A stretch of DNA of 64,000 nt. It comes from Paulownia fortunei. Its lineage: Eukaryota > Streptophyta > Magnoliopsida > Lamiales > Paulowniaceae. The notes below the pieces were generated by a model. The model was not told the DNA's origin, did not search any database, and was given only the letters and a program-made list of their open reading frames with translations. The stretch spans positions 15,761,493 to 15,825,492 of the forward strand of contig CM033124.1 of NCBI GenBank assembly GCA_019321725.1, written 5' to 3'. This document shows positions 1 through 10,918 of the stretch, piece after piece (within the stretch, counting starts at the first letter, position 1; every line of letters starts with the position of its first letter). Both the position numbers and the translations under genes were made by a program.

Positions 1-132
1 TCCCTTCCATCTTTTAGTTGAAAAGGTAGAATTTACTGATGCAAATTCATGAATTCCAGCAATAATCATTATAATCTACTTTGTAATTTGCTGGTTTTTA
101 GCCTCTTACTGCAATTTGTCATTTGATTGCAG

Positions 133-3100
133 GATGCATTTGACTTATGGGACACCTATGGATTTCCTTTGGATCTAACTCAGGTGACTGTAGCTCCACT
201 TTTTCAAAATAACTTTGTTGTTCTGAATGTGGACTAACAGCTTATGTCTATCAGCTGATGGCTGAAGAAAGAGGCTTGTCTGTTGATGTTGAAGGCTTCA
301 ATGTGGCTATGGATAAAGCCAGGGAAAGATCAAGGAGAGCTCAGAATAAGGTGATGAGATGTCTGGTTATACAGATATAAATAGACAAACATCTTGAACT
401 TTTAAAAATGCCTATTGTAAGAGTGTAATAATCCTTGACATTGGTGCATGAAGAAAATTATTTTTTAATAGACACTATTCAAATTGAGAGGTGGTTTTCC
501 CTGTGACTATGGTTTTGCTAAAATATTTATGGGTTCTTACATAATATTTCTTAGCAAGCTGGTGGTACTATTGGCATGGATGCTGATGCTACAGCCTCAT
601 TGCACAAGAAAGGGATTGCTGCTACAGACGACTCATTCAAATTTACTTGGTTTCAGGTTTGTTACTTGGTGGACTTTTTTTATGAGGGTTTTTTTTTGGA
701 CGAATTTTATGTTACATATCGTGGATGACTATGTAATTATGCGAACCAATTTCATTAACCTTACTTAATGTGACTTACAAAACTTTATAAATCAAAATTA
801 ATTCCCCAATCTGCCTCGGGTGCTTATCATACTAATATAGGCTTGTTTATGGTTTTGGTCTGGGCCCACAAAATGTCATTTACCTTTTCTCCCCTATAAT
901 CTCTATGCCTATTTGCATTTTTTTCCCTCGCTTTTTTCTTTTTTCTTTTTTTTTTTTTTCCTGGAAATGATGTGCTTCTTTGTTTTGCTGTCCTCCTTGA
1001 TTATACAAATTGGATATGCAAGTTACGTTGATCTGATGAATCTGAACGATGATTCAATCGAGTCCATGCCTTCTGTTTTATCCAATACTTGTACATTTTT
1101 GTGCCTTAGCTGTTGGAGTCTTGTTAATAGAATCTTAAAATTGAACTCAACTAAGCCTTCTTTCTTTTGTTTCCTACATGTTTCCTTTTCTTCCATGCCA
1201 CTAAATCAATGGCCATCCCCGAATTTAAGTCGCATAGTCTCAAATTCTTTTTAACAGCCTCCGTCTTTCTGATTTTTGGTGGATCTTGACTCTAGGTCAA
1301 CCATTGATAATGGCTCTATCAAATTTGCTGAACATACCTATTAGTTGTTTCTTGTAAAGAAACAGATCATCATATGAAATTGCAAAATGTTAACTATGGA
1401 CGCTGTTCAGATTGGATTGGATGTTTGAGATAGTCTATCAGATTTCTTTCTGGTTGTCATTTCCCTTTTCTTTTTTGGCTTTTGGAATCTTTCAAACGAA
1501 ATGTATCCCTTTCGTTAGCTTTCTGGCAGATAGTCTAATAAGTTGTACCTTGAATCTGGCTTGTATAATTTGAAACTATGGCCTCATTGTGATGTGATCC
1601 TCAAAAGGTGGACTAACGAATATTAGGAATTGAATCATACTGTTTTTATAGACAATAAAATTCTCTTTGCATTATAAAGTAAATGGATACCCAAGATAGA
1701 TTGCTGGAGGTAGAAAGCCCACTCCAGGCGTGATATGAATCTTTTGATGTCTTTGAAGGTTTTGTTTGGATTTTGTCAGGAGACATCCACTTTCTTATTC
1801 TTTTTCCTCTTGCAGCTTCTTCCCTTTTGATCAGCTTGAGTTAAGGCTGCAGTTGATAAGTTGTGAGCTGCCAAATTCAGTTGTCTTTGTCGATAAAAGC
1901 TTTAACAGGCTCGAAATCAGATTAAGAAGTATTAAGGATCTAGTTGCATGTCTTCAAGCATTGAAAATTCTGAATAGGAAATTTAGCTATTGATTATGTC
2001 TGTTATTTTTCTATATTATTTTGTTGGTGGGGTTGATTTGTTCTTTTTGGAACTGGTTTCGCTCATGTTCTTCCCATTCTGTTCTCTTTAGTGTTGCTGT
2101 TTAGCATTTTTATTAGAACACATCTGTATAGAGGATGGATTTGGTTGACTTTCCCAATGATGAATAAATGGCACTAATGTGGTTTTTTACTTTGTTCTCC
2201 AATTCTTAAGTATTGTTGATATAGTTTAAAATGTAAAAATTTGCTCTCACCTGTTTGGACATGCGGATCATGATCAGTTCACCTGGCAACCGACTAGAAT
2301 TCAGACATATACTTACTTTGATGCATGGATATGGACAGTTGTATGCATGCATGAAAGTGTAACTATGTCTTCCCTGAACATTTTCCATCTACACTGGATA
2401 ATTTTTTCCTTGCTATATTAAGCATACAAATTTATTGTCAAATTAACACTTACTGATATTTTCATTCTTCTGATGATTCTAGGATCACGCAAGTGTGATA
2501 AAAGCTGTTTACACAGGAAGTGAGTTCCTGGAAAGTGTTGTTCCTGGTGAAGAAGTTGGCATAATCCTTGAAACTACTAGCTTTTATGCTGAGCAAGGTG
2601 GTCAGGTAACATTAGTTTTCATATCAATCTGTAGTGCATTTAATCCTGATTGTCAATGCCATATATTAGATTTTAGCTTTGAAAGTGTAGCTGTTAATTT
2701 GGTGACTGAATTTAAGAGTTGAATATTTTTTTTTAATTCATCTTTGTGGTTGATAAACTAAACGAGGTAGTTAGTTAAGTGATGTAAATTGGCTTCAGAG
2801 TTTGCTATTAAAGAAATTCAATCTCATTTCCTAGGTACAAGAATCAAGTGAAATTAAACGTGAGTTGTTGGGATTGTGTAACCAAGAATCATGGCTTGAA
2901 GTGGGTTTAAAAGATCAATTGTATAGGGCTTTTACTATCTATACCATAGAGGTATAATCATTATGCGAGATTTCAATTTTGGGGGGGTGGGGGGGTGGGG
3001 AGGGGTCTGCAACAAACAAACTTTTCAGCTTTTAGTTGAATATTAGCACCAATTGTACTTTTAATTCTGAGTAAAGTCTTCCATCTTATAGTAGTAGTAT

Positions 3101-6100
3101 TTTGTTTCATAGATTGTTTCTTTGTTGCATATGAATCTTAGTGAACTTGTTGCATATGAATCTGAGTGAACTTTTCTATTTGTATAGTTTAGTATTATAT
3201 TCCTTTGTTAATTACCTTTTGTTACTTTGTGAAAATGTGATTACACTTCCGCCTTTTGGAGCACAGTGCTAGATTAACTCACTCAGTATTTTGGCTTGTA
3301 GATATATGATACTGGATTAATTGAAGGCCCTGATGGAGTTTTTGAAGTGAGTAATGTTCAGATCTATGGTGGATTTGTTCTTCATATTGGTTCTTTTAGT
3401 GGAAAGACTGGCAGACTGTATATTGGTGATAAAGTCATTTGTAAGGTGATAGTCCTTATCTCATGCTTATATATATCAGCTCAATCATTCAACGTACAAT
3501 GTTAGTTGTTGTTTGCTTGTCCCTGTAAGTAGTTCTCTTATTGGGCCTGAGCAGGTTAACTATGATAGACGAACGCAGATTGCTCCAAATCATACTTGTA
3601 CACACATGTTAAATTTTGCTCTAAGGGTAAGACTGAAACAGAATTCTGCAATCTATCAATGTTGAAGGTCTTTTGTTTATTTCTATAGTTTAACCTTAAA
3701 TTACATTGTAATAAGTGCAGGAAGTACTTGGTAATCATGTTGACCAGAAAGGCTCCATTGTTCTTCCTGAAAAGTTGAGATTTGACTTTTCTCATGGTAA
3801 GCTTATTGTTATTAGTTAGGCATACTCCTGATGGATTACTAATATTCTTAGAATCTTAAACAGGGAAGCCTGTGAAGCCTGAGGAGCTAAGAAAAATTGA
3901 GTCAATTGTAAATGAACAAATTCAGGCTGAACTGGATGTGTTCTCAAGGGAGACTAGGCTGGCTGATGCAAAGCGTATATATGGTCTAAGAGCTGTTTTC
4001 GGGGAGGTAAGCTTCTGCAAGTTGTTCTTATATACTAAACAGACCTTGGAGCATTTTATGTGAGTCTGTCTTCATTGCTTGTTTCGATTTATGTAGGTAT
4101 ATCCTGACCCTGTTCGGGTTGTAGCAATTGGTCGCAAAGTGGAGGACCTCCTTACAAATCCTGAAAATGAAGAATGGTCATCAATCTCTGCTGAGCTATG
4201 TGGTGGTAAATATCATGGAGATTTAATTGCTTCCCAGTGGAGCATTTATGTTGTGTAGTAAAGTTATTGTGCTTGTTCAGGGACTCATATATCAAATACA
4301 AGGGAAGCCAAAGCATTTGCACTCTTGTCAGAGGAAGGAATTGCTAAAGGAATCCGTAGAGTTACAGCAGTGACAACGGATTGCGCTTTCAAAGCCTTGG
4401 AACTGGCTTCCTCACTTGAGGAAGAAGTAAATGAAGCATCCAACACTGAAGGAAGCGTTCTGGAACAGGTTCTTGTGATTTTAGATTTGAAATAGTGTAG
4501 ACTGCTATTTGTTAGCTGAGTAGTCGGAATAATTGATGGTGATTGCTTTTCTTTTCTGTTACCCATTTGGGTACAAAATTTATCTTGATGTCTGGTACTT
4601 TTGAAGCAGTTTTGTTCTCAATCATATGTATCCTCATTTGGTTGGTATATGCTTTTCTCATCTCTGAATCATTGAGAGTGAACACCCCTCTCCCTATCTC
4701 CCCACACACAAAATGAACTTGTTCATGAAGACTCTCAAGTGCATATCCTCCTTCAAGTAGGATTTTTTTTCTTCTTCTTGTTTTCTTGTGTTCTTCTCAT
4801 CAAAGAAAGAACTTTTATTTCTGATTTTTCCAACATGATAAGCTAAATTCCCCTTTTCTGATTTCAGAAAGTAACTTCTTTAAATAGTCGTGTGGAGGGA
4901 GCATCTATCCCTTCTGCGAAGAAAGCTGATCTAAAGGCCAAGATTTCTGTGCTTCAGGTATTTTTTCTCTGCTTGTATGATTCTGTAGCATATTAATAAA
5001 GGTATATGTTACTATGGCTGGGTTCAAAAATTACTTATACACGGATCTGAGGGCCAGATCTGTAAATTGATAAATTATAAGAAAAAACCTTCTGTTGACT
5101 TTTAATGTCGGTGGACAGTACATGGATAGTTCTTCTACAGACTTGTAAAGTTGTTGTCAGAATATTCTGAAAGTGTTCCATGTACCGTAGATAGATCTCT
5201 TTAATTTGCTAGTAAATAGGAGTTGGGACCTGGGAAATTTTTTAACTCTTGAATCGTATACCTTTGCGAACACGTATTCCTCATTGGTCCTCTTACATTA
5301 TTTTGACATAATTTGAGAATGATATGCGAAAAGGAAAATAAAATTAAAATCATATTTGTTCTTGTCAGAGCCAAGTGATAAAAGCCAGAAAGAAGATCGC
5401 TGAGGAGCATATGCAGAAAGCAATTAAAGTTGCCACCCGAACTGCTGAAGGTGCTTCATCAAATGGAAAGGCCTACTGCATTTCACTTGTTGATGTTGGT
5501 GCAGATACTACTGCCATCCGGGAGGCAGTTGTCAAAGTCATGGAGCAGAAGGTTTTCAACCACTTCCTACTTGTTAACTTATTAGCCACTTCCTACTTGT
5601 GTTGTGACTCTAAAGTTTTCTGGAACTGCATTAATTCTGTTTGATTGCTTCAATGGACAAATAGGGGATGGCAATTATGGTCTTTAGCATGGATGAAACA
5701 GTGAACAAGGCTTTCGTGTGTGCTGGTGTACCAGTGCAAGATGGCAAGTACAGGCAATTAAATGTGACAGAATGGTTGAAAAAAGTTTTGGACTTGATAG
5801 GTGGAAAGGGTGGTGGAGGAAAAGGGGGTCTTGCTCAAGGCCAGGTGAGCAATACCATTTGAATTACCTGTCATGATTTTATGGATAATAGACTCGACTT
5901 AAAGACATCACTCGCAATTGAAAGTATGCATAATAAGAAAAGAAGATTCGTGGCCTCAAGAATCACGTCCTCTCTAATCTGGGGAATAGAAAACAATATT
6001 TTTTCGTTAAATAATCATGCTTTTGAGTAAGTTGTGTGATTAAATGAAGCAATTTGATAAGACCCCTTCCTAATACTAAAACGGTCAAGGAGTTCACATT

Positions 6101-7018
6101 CCTTTCCTTGTGGTGGGTATAACTAAATTGAAGGGAGTGCTTTTGCTTTAAAACTGGACTGGATGGTTCAACCGGGAACCGGCAGACCGGTTGGTTTTCT
6201 TTGATTAACCGGAAATCTGGTCATACCAGCCCAAAACCCTCCTTTTTTTTTTTCACTTTTTCTGAGGAAGCTTAAGCCTGACATTTGATTATATGCATGG
6301 ATTTTGGTTTTTGTTAGATATTTTTTTGGTTGGTTAATGTTTTTTTTTTATATCTTTAAAATTTATTATTACATTATGTATGATATAAATTAATATGTAA
6401 GAAATAGTCTATTAATATGTAAATTATCATATTACATAATATAATAAAAAATATAGTCAGTTTTCATGGACCGGTCAGTCCAGCGGTTGAATTGGTGACC
6501 GGCAATGAGTCGATTATGGAAACTCTGTTTTTGCATATTTATGCGATTTAGCCGTGGAAAAAAGTATGAGCAGAAAAAGATTAAGAAAGTTGATAATGTC
6601 AAGACATTCTCATTATGGAACTTTTAGGGTTGCATCTAATTGTTCGATTGCATCCTCATGTGATTTGGCTGTGGAAAATAGTATTAACAGAAAAGGATTA
6701 AGAAATATAGGCTAGGGTACTAAAGAAGGACAATACCAAACATTCTCATTATGGAGCTTTTAGGGTCTAACCTGCATCTAATTTATATAATTGGTGAAGG
6801 ACCTCTCTCTTCCCATATAAGTGCCCATGTGAACATGCATATAGCTGATGGTGGTTCATTCTGGTAACAGCTTAATAATGGCTAGAGTCAGGTGCTCTGT
6901 TTTACTTCTGGGAAGATTGATTACATTTTCCCATTCTCTCTTTCAGGGAGGTGATGTGTCTCGCATTGAAGCTGCAATGGATGTGGCGGAATCCTTTGCT
7001 GCAATGAAGTTGTCTTGA
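133..7018 (+). CDS. ALATS: Alanyl-tRNA synthetase, C-terminal half (partial gene, 14 exons)
   Basis: Charges tRNA-Ala with alanine and edits mischarged tRNA, in the cytosol and probably an organelle in plants. The 5' part with the class II catalytic core lies left of the window. Exons read by splice sites and frame: 133-183, 255-350, 555-656, 2483-2605, 3302-3445, 3555-3626, 3721-3796, 3864-4006, 4097-4205, 4281-4468, 4868-4957, 5369-5551, 5665-5844, 6947-7018 (TGA 7016-7018). All introns are GT-AG and phases match, giving 542 residues without a stop. Exon 1 carries [11 protein letters not shown]. The editing-domain zinc site is visible as HTCTH (visible residues 185-189) and CGGTH (304-308). 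A DHHA1/C-Ala region with a Gly-Lys-rich linker ([10 protein letters not shown]) follows to the end. The length fits the C-terminal half of a roughly 1000-residue plant enzyme. Nothing looks broken. Dual targeting cannot be judged without the N terminus. Confidence 0.95.
657..2482 (+). other. Large intron of the alanyl-tRNA synthetase gene
   Basis: An 1826-bp GT-AG intron between the exon ending TWFQ and the exon starting DHASV. It is T-rich with short open frames (484-768, 913-1254, 1766-1993) that show no recognisable protein. I see no transposon ends or RNA gene in it. Confidence 0.8.
2978..3006 (+). repeat. G-run tract inside an ALATS intron
   Basis: Runs of seven, seven, four and four G separated by single T or A bases. 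This could fold as a G-quadruplex in DNA or pre-mRNA. It is purely low-complexity sequence and no function can be read from it. Confidence 0.8.
6150..6520. mobile_element. Degenerate MITE-like element in the last ALATS intron
   Basis: The left end (about 6160-6220) and the inverted right end (about 6465-6515) both carry several ACCGGT/AACCGG motifs next to TTCAACCG, and the middle is AT-rich. When the right end is reverse-complemented the two ends align with gaps. There is no coding sequence. I infer an old non-autonomous DNA transposon with CCGG-rich inverted ends. The target-site duplication and superfamily are not clear. Confidence 0.5.
6541..6785 (+). repeat. Imperfect tandem duplication in the last ALATS intron
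   Basis: Two related blocks (about 6541-6641 and 6659-6785) share, in the same order, a GATTT-GC-GTGGAAAA segment, AGTAT-CAGAAAA-GATTAAGAAA, CATTCTCATTATGGA-CTTTTAGGGT and TGCATCTAATT. The second copy has a short insertion. This is an old local duplication of intronic DNA. Confidence 0.75.
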
Positions 7019-7640
7019 TAGAAAGGGCTGTTGAATCAGAAGAACTATTGCTGTCGTCTTTAAAGCAAGTTATTGCTATTTATGTGAAATATTGCTATTT
7101 ATGTGAGATTCATACTCGAGTTGATAAGGATGTAAGCTTAAATGAAATGTCTCGAGCATGGGCGCAAATTTAAATGAAACAGGGAGATCAAACTAGATGA
7201 ATTTTTTTCTTTTTCTGTTTGTCTTGTTTAATCTTTTGCATACTCGATTTCAATGGCTCAACTAATACAATTGCACATTATTAGGCTCAAACAAAGTTTT
7301 CTTTGAAATTCCTCTTTATATGCAACTTTAATCTTCGCAGGTGCTTTCCCATGTGGATGCTCAAATAGTTTGGTATATGGATGACTTGTAGGCAAGCAGA
7401 ATGTTTTGTTGACAGCAGCACGTAATATCTCCTTGGTCACAATTATAAATTTCTCCTTGGTCACAGTTATGTTCGGATCTTAGATTTTGGTGAGGAAATG
7501 GAAGAGGCCAAAAAAAAAAAAGAAGAAGAAAGAACTAGATTGAATAAATAGTAAGATATGTTATTTGAAATGAGAAAAATATTCCCTTTAATGCCAAAAG
7601 ATATACTTATCGTGCATTAAGTATAACTCACTCCCTCCAT
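7019..7640 (+). other. 3' flank of ALATS; no further gene seen
   Basis: The first 180 bp or so are the probable 3' UTR. Further on there is a 24-bp tandem repeat containing CTCCTTGGTCACA (about 7428-7471) and an A/AAG-rich purine tract at 7510-7533. A minus-strand open frame (7258-7464) has no recognisable features and is not called as a gene. Confidence 0.6.
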
Positions 7641-7641
7641 G

Positions 7642-8010
7642 CCGTTATCTGTGAAAGGTTGTATCTCCATCTTCTGCTTCATCATTCAGAAATTCAGCAG
7701 ATGGCTCCTCATCATCCTTCCTTTTACTGCCACTCCATCCGTATGTAATGTCATAATTGTTTTCATCCAGTTCGTGGACAATCATGTCTTTCACCAATGG
7801 AGATATTACTTCCACGGTAACCAAGAACACGATCTTATTGGAGTTCGTACCATCATCTCAGTATGGGCCTGTAATTCTGCCCGAGCTTGCTCCACACGAA
7901 CCATAGCAGCCATTCTCATATTTGATCAAGAGCTAATCAACTGGCCTTTTGCCTTGAATGCGTTTCTGCCCTCAATTCTTGAAGTGCAGGTAAAGAGAAA
8001 GCCAGTCGTA
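7642..8010 (-). pseudogene. Unrecognised gene fragment, broken by a stop and frameshifts
   Basis: Reading the minus strand, one frame gives RIEGRNAFKAKGQLISS, a stop (about 7928), then SNMRMAAMVRVEQARAEL and QAHTE. A single-base shift near 7850 continues into DDGTNSNKIVFLVTVEVI, followed by an acidic tail containing KRKDDEEPSAEFLNDEAEDG and a stop at about 7645. Sense-like amino-acid composition on both sides of each break suggests a real but decayed coding segment. I do not recognise the family. It could also be the last exon of an unannotated minus-strand gene whose other exons I cannot find between 8050 and 9300. The plus-strand open frame over the same bases looks like a shadow. Confidence 0.35.
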
Positions 8011-8049
8011 ATTGGCTATATCTGCAGACTGCCGCGCATTCAGTAAAAA

Positions 8050-9309
8050 ACTTACTAAATTACGAGTTCCTATAGTCATTGAACTAATTATCCTACAGAA
8101 TTGAGAATTTTTCTGGCTTGTATCAGGTGATAAAGCAGGGTTATGCCTAGGAGCATGAATCAGCCGAATGAAAAAAAACCAAGGAAATCAAAACTAGGAA
8201 AACAAAATTTATGGTATTCAAGGGAAAAATATGAAGTACTTTTCCATGGGGCTCTTTGCAAACAAGAGAAAAAATGCATAAACTATTCAGGAATTTACTA
8301 TGTAAAGATGTCTGTTATCAGATGAAGCTACATAAACGGAACAAGACTCAGGAAAAGATTCCATCAATCTGAAGCAACATATCAATTAAGGGATCTAAAA
8401 ACCTGCTTAATTTTTGATGTGGAACTAAACCTTTTAAATCCAAACAAATGAATTTGTAGCTGGTAATGTTTAGCTCAAGGAGTAACCTCATATAAAAGGC
8501 ACCAAGCAACTCATACACTTGACAAGCCAGCATACAGGAATTAGTGAAATAAGTGGTTTGAGACGTCTCTAACAATTAACTCCTAACCTAGTACCCCCAG
8601 TTACCAACAGGGGTATGTCTTCAAACCACAAAGGCGCTTACTATATGTTGTGACAAAGTATCAGTGTTCAACTCCTGGTTATGCATATAGTTGATGATCA
8701 TCAAGTTAACATTCCTCCATATTAGAGAAGAAAATGTAGACACCAGTAGACCAAACAATCATTCATACATTAACTTCATACATTAAACAATTCTTTAAAG
8801 GGGCTCTCTATTTAAACTTGAATTTAGAAGATATCTTTAAGGAAAACTTCATACATTAACTAATATTACGGAAATTTTGGTTTTGCCAACGAGTTGTGAT
8901 GCTCTAGACAAACAATCACGGTTCAAAATTGTTAGAAATTGATGATTAGAGGCAAGCAGATATAGTCAAGATTAGAGATCAAATAATAAAGCAGAATTTG
9001 ATGCTATGTACCACATCAACCGATGAGTAGGAATAGACGAAAACATAATAGGCAGATTTGTTTATACAGCAAAATGCACACAATAAGTATATACTATCAG
9101 TATCGTTTATACAGCAAAATGCAAACAATAAGTATATACTATCAGTCACGACTAGTTATTTTGAGCTGATTTTGCATAGACCAATGCTGCTAACATCCTA
9201 GCCATTTCCGAGTGAATTTTTGCACACAGGCCTATGCTTTAAAAACCCTGTCAATATTGAGTTATTTTTGCACAGTCCTATGCTTCAAAAACCCCAGCAA
9301 CAGAAGTGA
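8050..9309. other. Intergenic AT-rich DNA; no gene recognised
   Basis: The short open frames at 8143-8325 and 8348-8575 have no recognisable domains. The only structure seen is the small tandem duplications close to the end of the P450 gene. Confidence 0.6.
9060..9148 (+). repeat. 45-bp tandem duplication
   Basis: Two adjacent copies starting GTTTATACAGCAAAATGCA at 9060 and 9105, nearly identical over 45 bp. A second, looser duplication of about 49 bp with TTTTGCACA and CCTATGCTT follows at 9217-9295, next to the P450 stop codon and so probably within its 3' UTR. Confidence 0.85.
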
Positions 9310-10893
9310 TTACATTCTAGGAGACACGCAAGCGCGCAGTGGATTCTTCATGACAGTGGTGAACTCTTGCTTCTCCGAAAGATCAATTTCATCTCCTTGA
9401 GGAGATGTCCACTCAAAGTACCAAATCAAATTGGCAACAAAATACTCCAAATGAAGCAGAGCCAATGCAGCGCCCGGACATATTCTCCTGCCAGCACCAA
9501 ATGGCATCATTTTGATCTCTCTGCTCCCCATTATATTGAACGCCTCCCCACTGGTGGCCAAGAACCTTTCAGGCTTAAATTCCATGGGATCCTCCCACAC
9601 CTTAGGGTCCCAACCCAAGTCTACCACCAAGAAATTCACGACAGAATTTTTTGGGATCATGTAACCATCCAATTCAACATCTTGCGTCACCTTATGCGGC
9701 AAAACAAAGTGCCCCGGAGGATGGCGCCTCAAGGCTTCTAATACCACTGCTTTAAGGTATGGCATCTTCTGTAAGTCGTCCTCGACTACTACCGGCTGCA
9801 TGCTCTCTTCTCTGTCAGTGTCTGCCCGAGGGGGCCGTCCCACGACACCAATTATCTCTTGTTAAAGCTTGTCCTGGAAGTGGGGGTACTTGACCAGGTT
9901 TGCCATGATCCATTGTAGAGCAGTGGTTGTGGTATCGGTACCCGCGTTGAGAAATTCATTACACAGGCTCACCATCTCCTCTTCATGCAGTTTCCTGTTT
10001 TCTTCGGGAAGCTGCAAATCCACCAACGTGTCCACATAAGCCACTACTTCATCCTCTTGCTCTTGCTCAACATTATCCTTGTGGATGTTCCTCGTTTGTT
10101 TGGCTTGGAGGCGAGCCCTGATGAGGGGAATCAACACTTTGTCCTGATCTTGGCGCAGTTGAATTAGTTCCTTCCAGCGTTTGCGGAACAGAATCTTCCC
10201 CAGTCGAGGCCAGAAGTTGAGGGCGTTGAACCTGCGGAAACCCAAAAGAATTCTACGCTGCACGGCTCCAATTTCCTTGATTTGATTCTCCTGGAGCTTG
10301 TCGCCAAAGCACATGAGTACGAGTAGGCAGAACATGGCGTACTGGAAATGATCAATCAGCGTCACCGAGGAATCCGATTGGGCAGTATCTAGGAGGCGAT
10401 GGATAAGAAGAGAGAGGACCCAGCGGCGAGAGCTGGAGTGGACCCTGACGCGGGAGGGGTGGAGGATCTCATAGGTGAGATTGCGGCGGAGGAGACGCCA
10501 CGTGGGGCCGCAGGAGGAGGAGCTAATTGCTTTCTCGGTTCCGTTCAGGATTTTGCTGGCGGGACGGGTGGCGGGGCGATCGGAGAAGACGGCGCCGTTG
10601 TTGACGAGGGCGTGGTAGGCGAGGGAGTGACCGCCAACGAATATGAAGGAACGATGGCCGATTCTCAAAGTGATGAGAGGACCGTATCGGGGTTTGAGGT
10701 GGCGGAGGACGAACTCGAGGTCGAAGATGGGCTTGCGGAGCCATATTAAGTTGCGGATGAGCGGGAGGCTTGGGGGTCCCGGCGGCAGGTTTTTCTTGCT
10801 ATTAATCCATGGCGAGAACAGGCTAGAAATTGATTTTACAAGGGCCGAGATGCAGAGTAAGACGACGATGATAAACCAAACCTCCATCTTCAA
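9310..10893 (-). pseudogene. CYP89A: Cytochrome P450, CYP89A-like, with one in-frame stop
   Basis: A haem-thiolate monooxygenase of the ER membrane. CYP89A members are single-exon plant P450s; Arabidopsis CYP89A9 acts in chlorophyll catabolism, but the substrate here is unknown. The single reading frame of 527 codons shows a membrane anchor (residues 5-19), proline hinge LPPGPPSLP (36-44), C-helix WRLLRR, I-helix AGTDTT (317-322), ExxR as EALR (386-389), PERF (441-444) and the haem loop [10 protein letters not shown] (465-474) with Cys472 as the haem ligand. Codon 344 (9862-9864) is TAA. It lies just after QDKL, where relatives carry a sense codon, usually Tyr. The frame is unchanged across it and everything else is intact, so this is a very young null allele or a sequencing error. 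The truncated product would lack the K-helix and haem-binding loop and be inactive. Confidence 0.9.
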
Positions 10894-10918
10894 GTCTGTC
10901 CCCTGTCCTGGGTTTTAA

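Noticed and set aside
1766..1993. 75-residue open frame in the large ALATS intron
   Set aside because: It does not match the synthetase, lies between good splice sites, and resembles no family I know.
7639..8046. 135-residue + strand open frame
   Set aside because: It overlaps the minus-strand fragment, which has the more protein-like composition. No recognisable domain on the + strand.
10399..10749. 116-residue open frame on the + strand inside the P450
   Set aside because: It is the antisense shadow of the GC-richer P450 5' region; its Gly/Glu-rich composition mirrors that.
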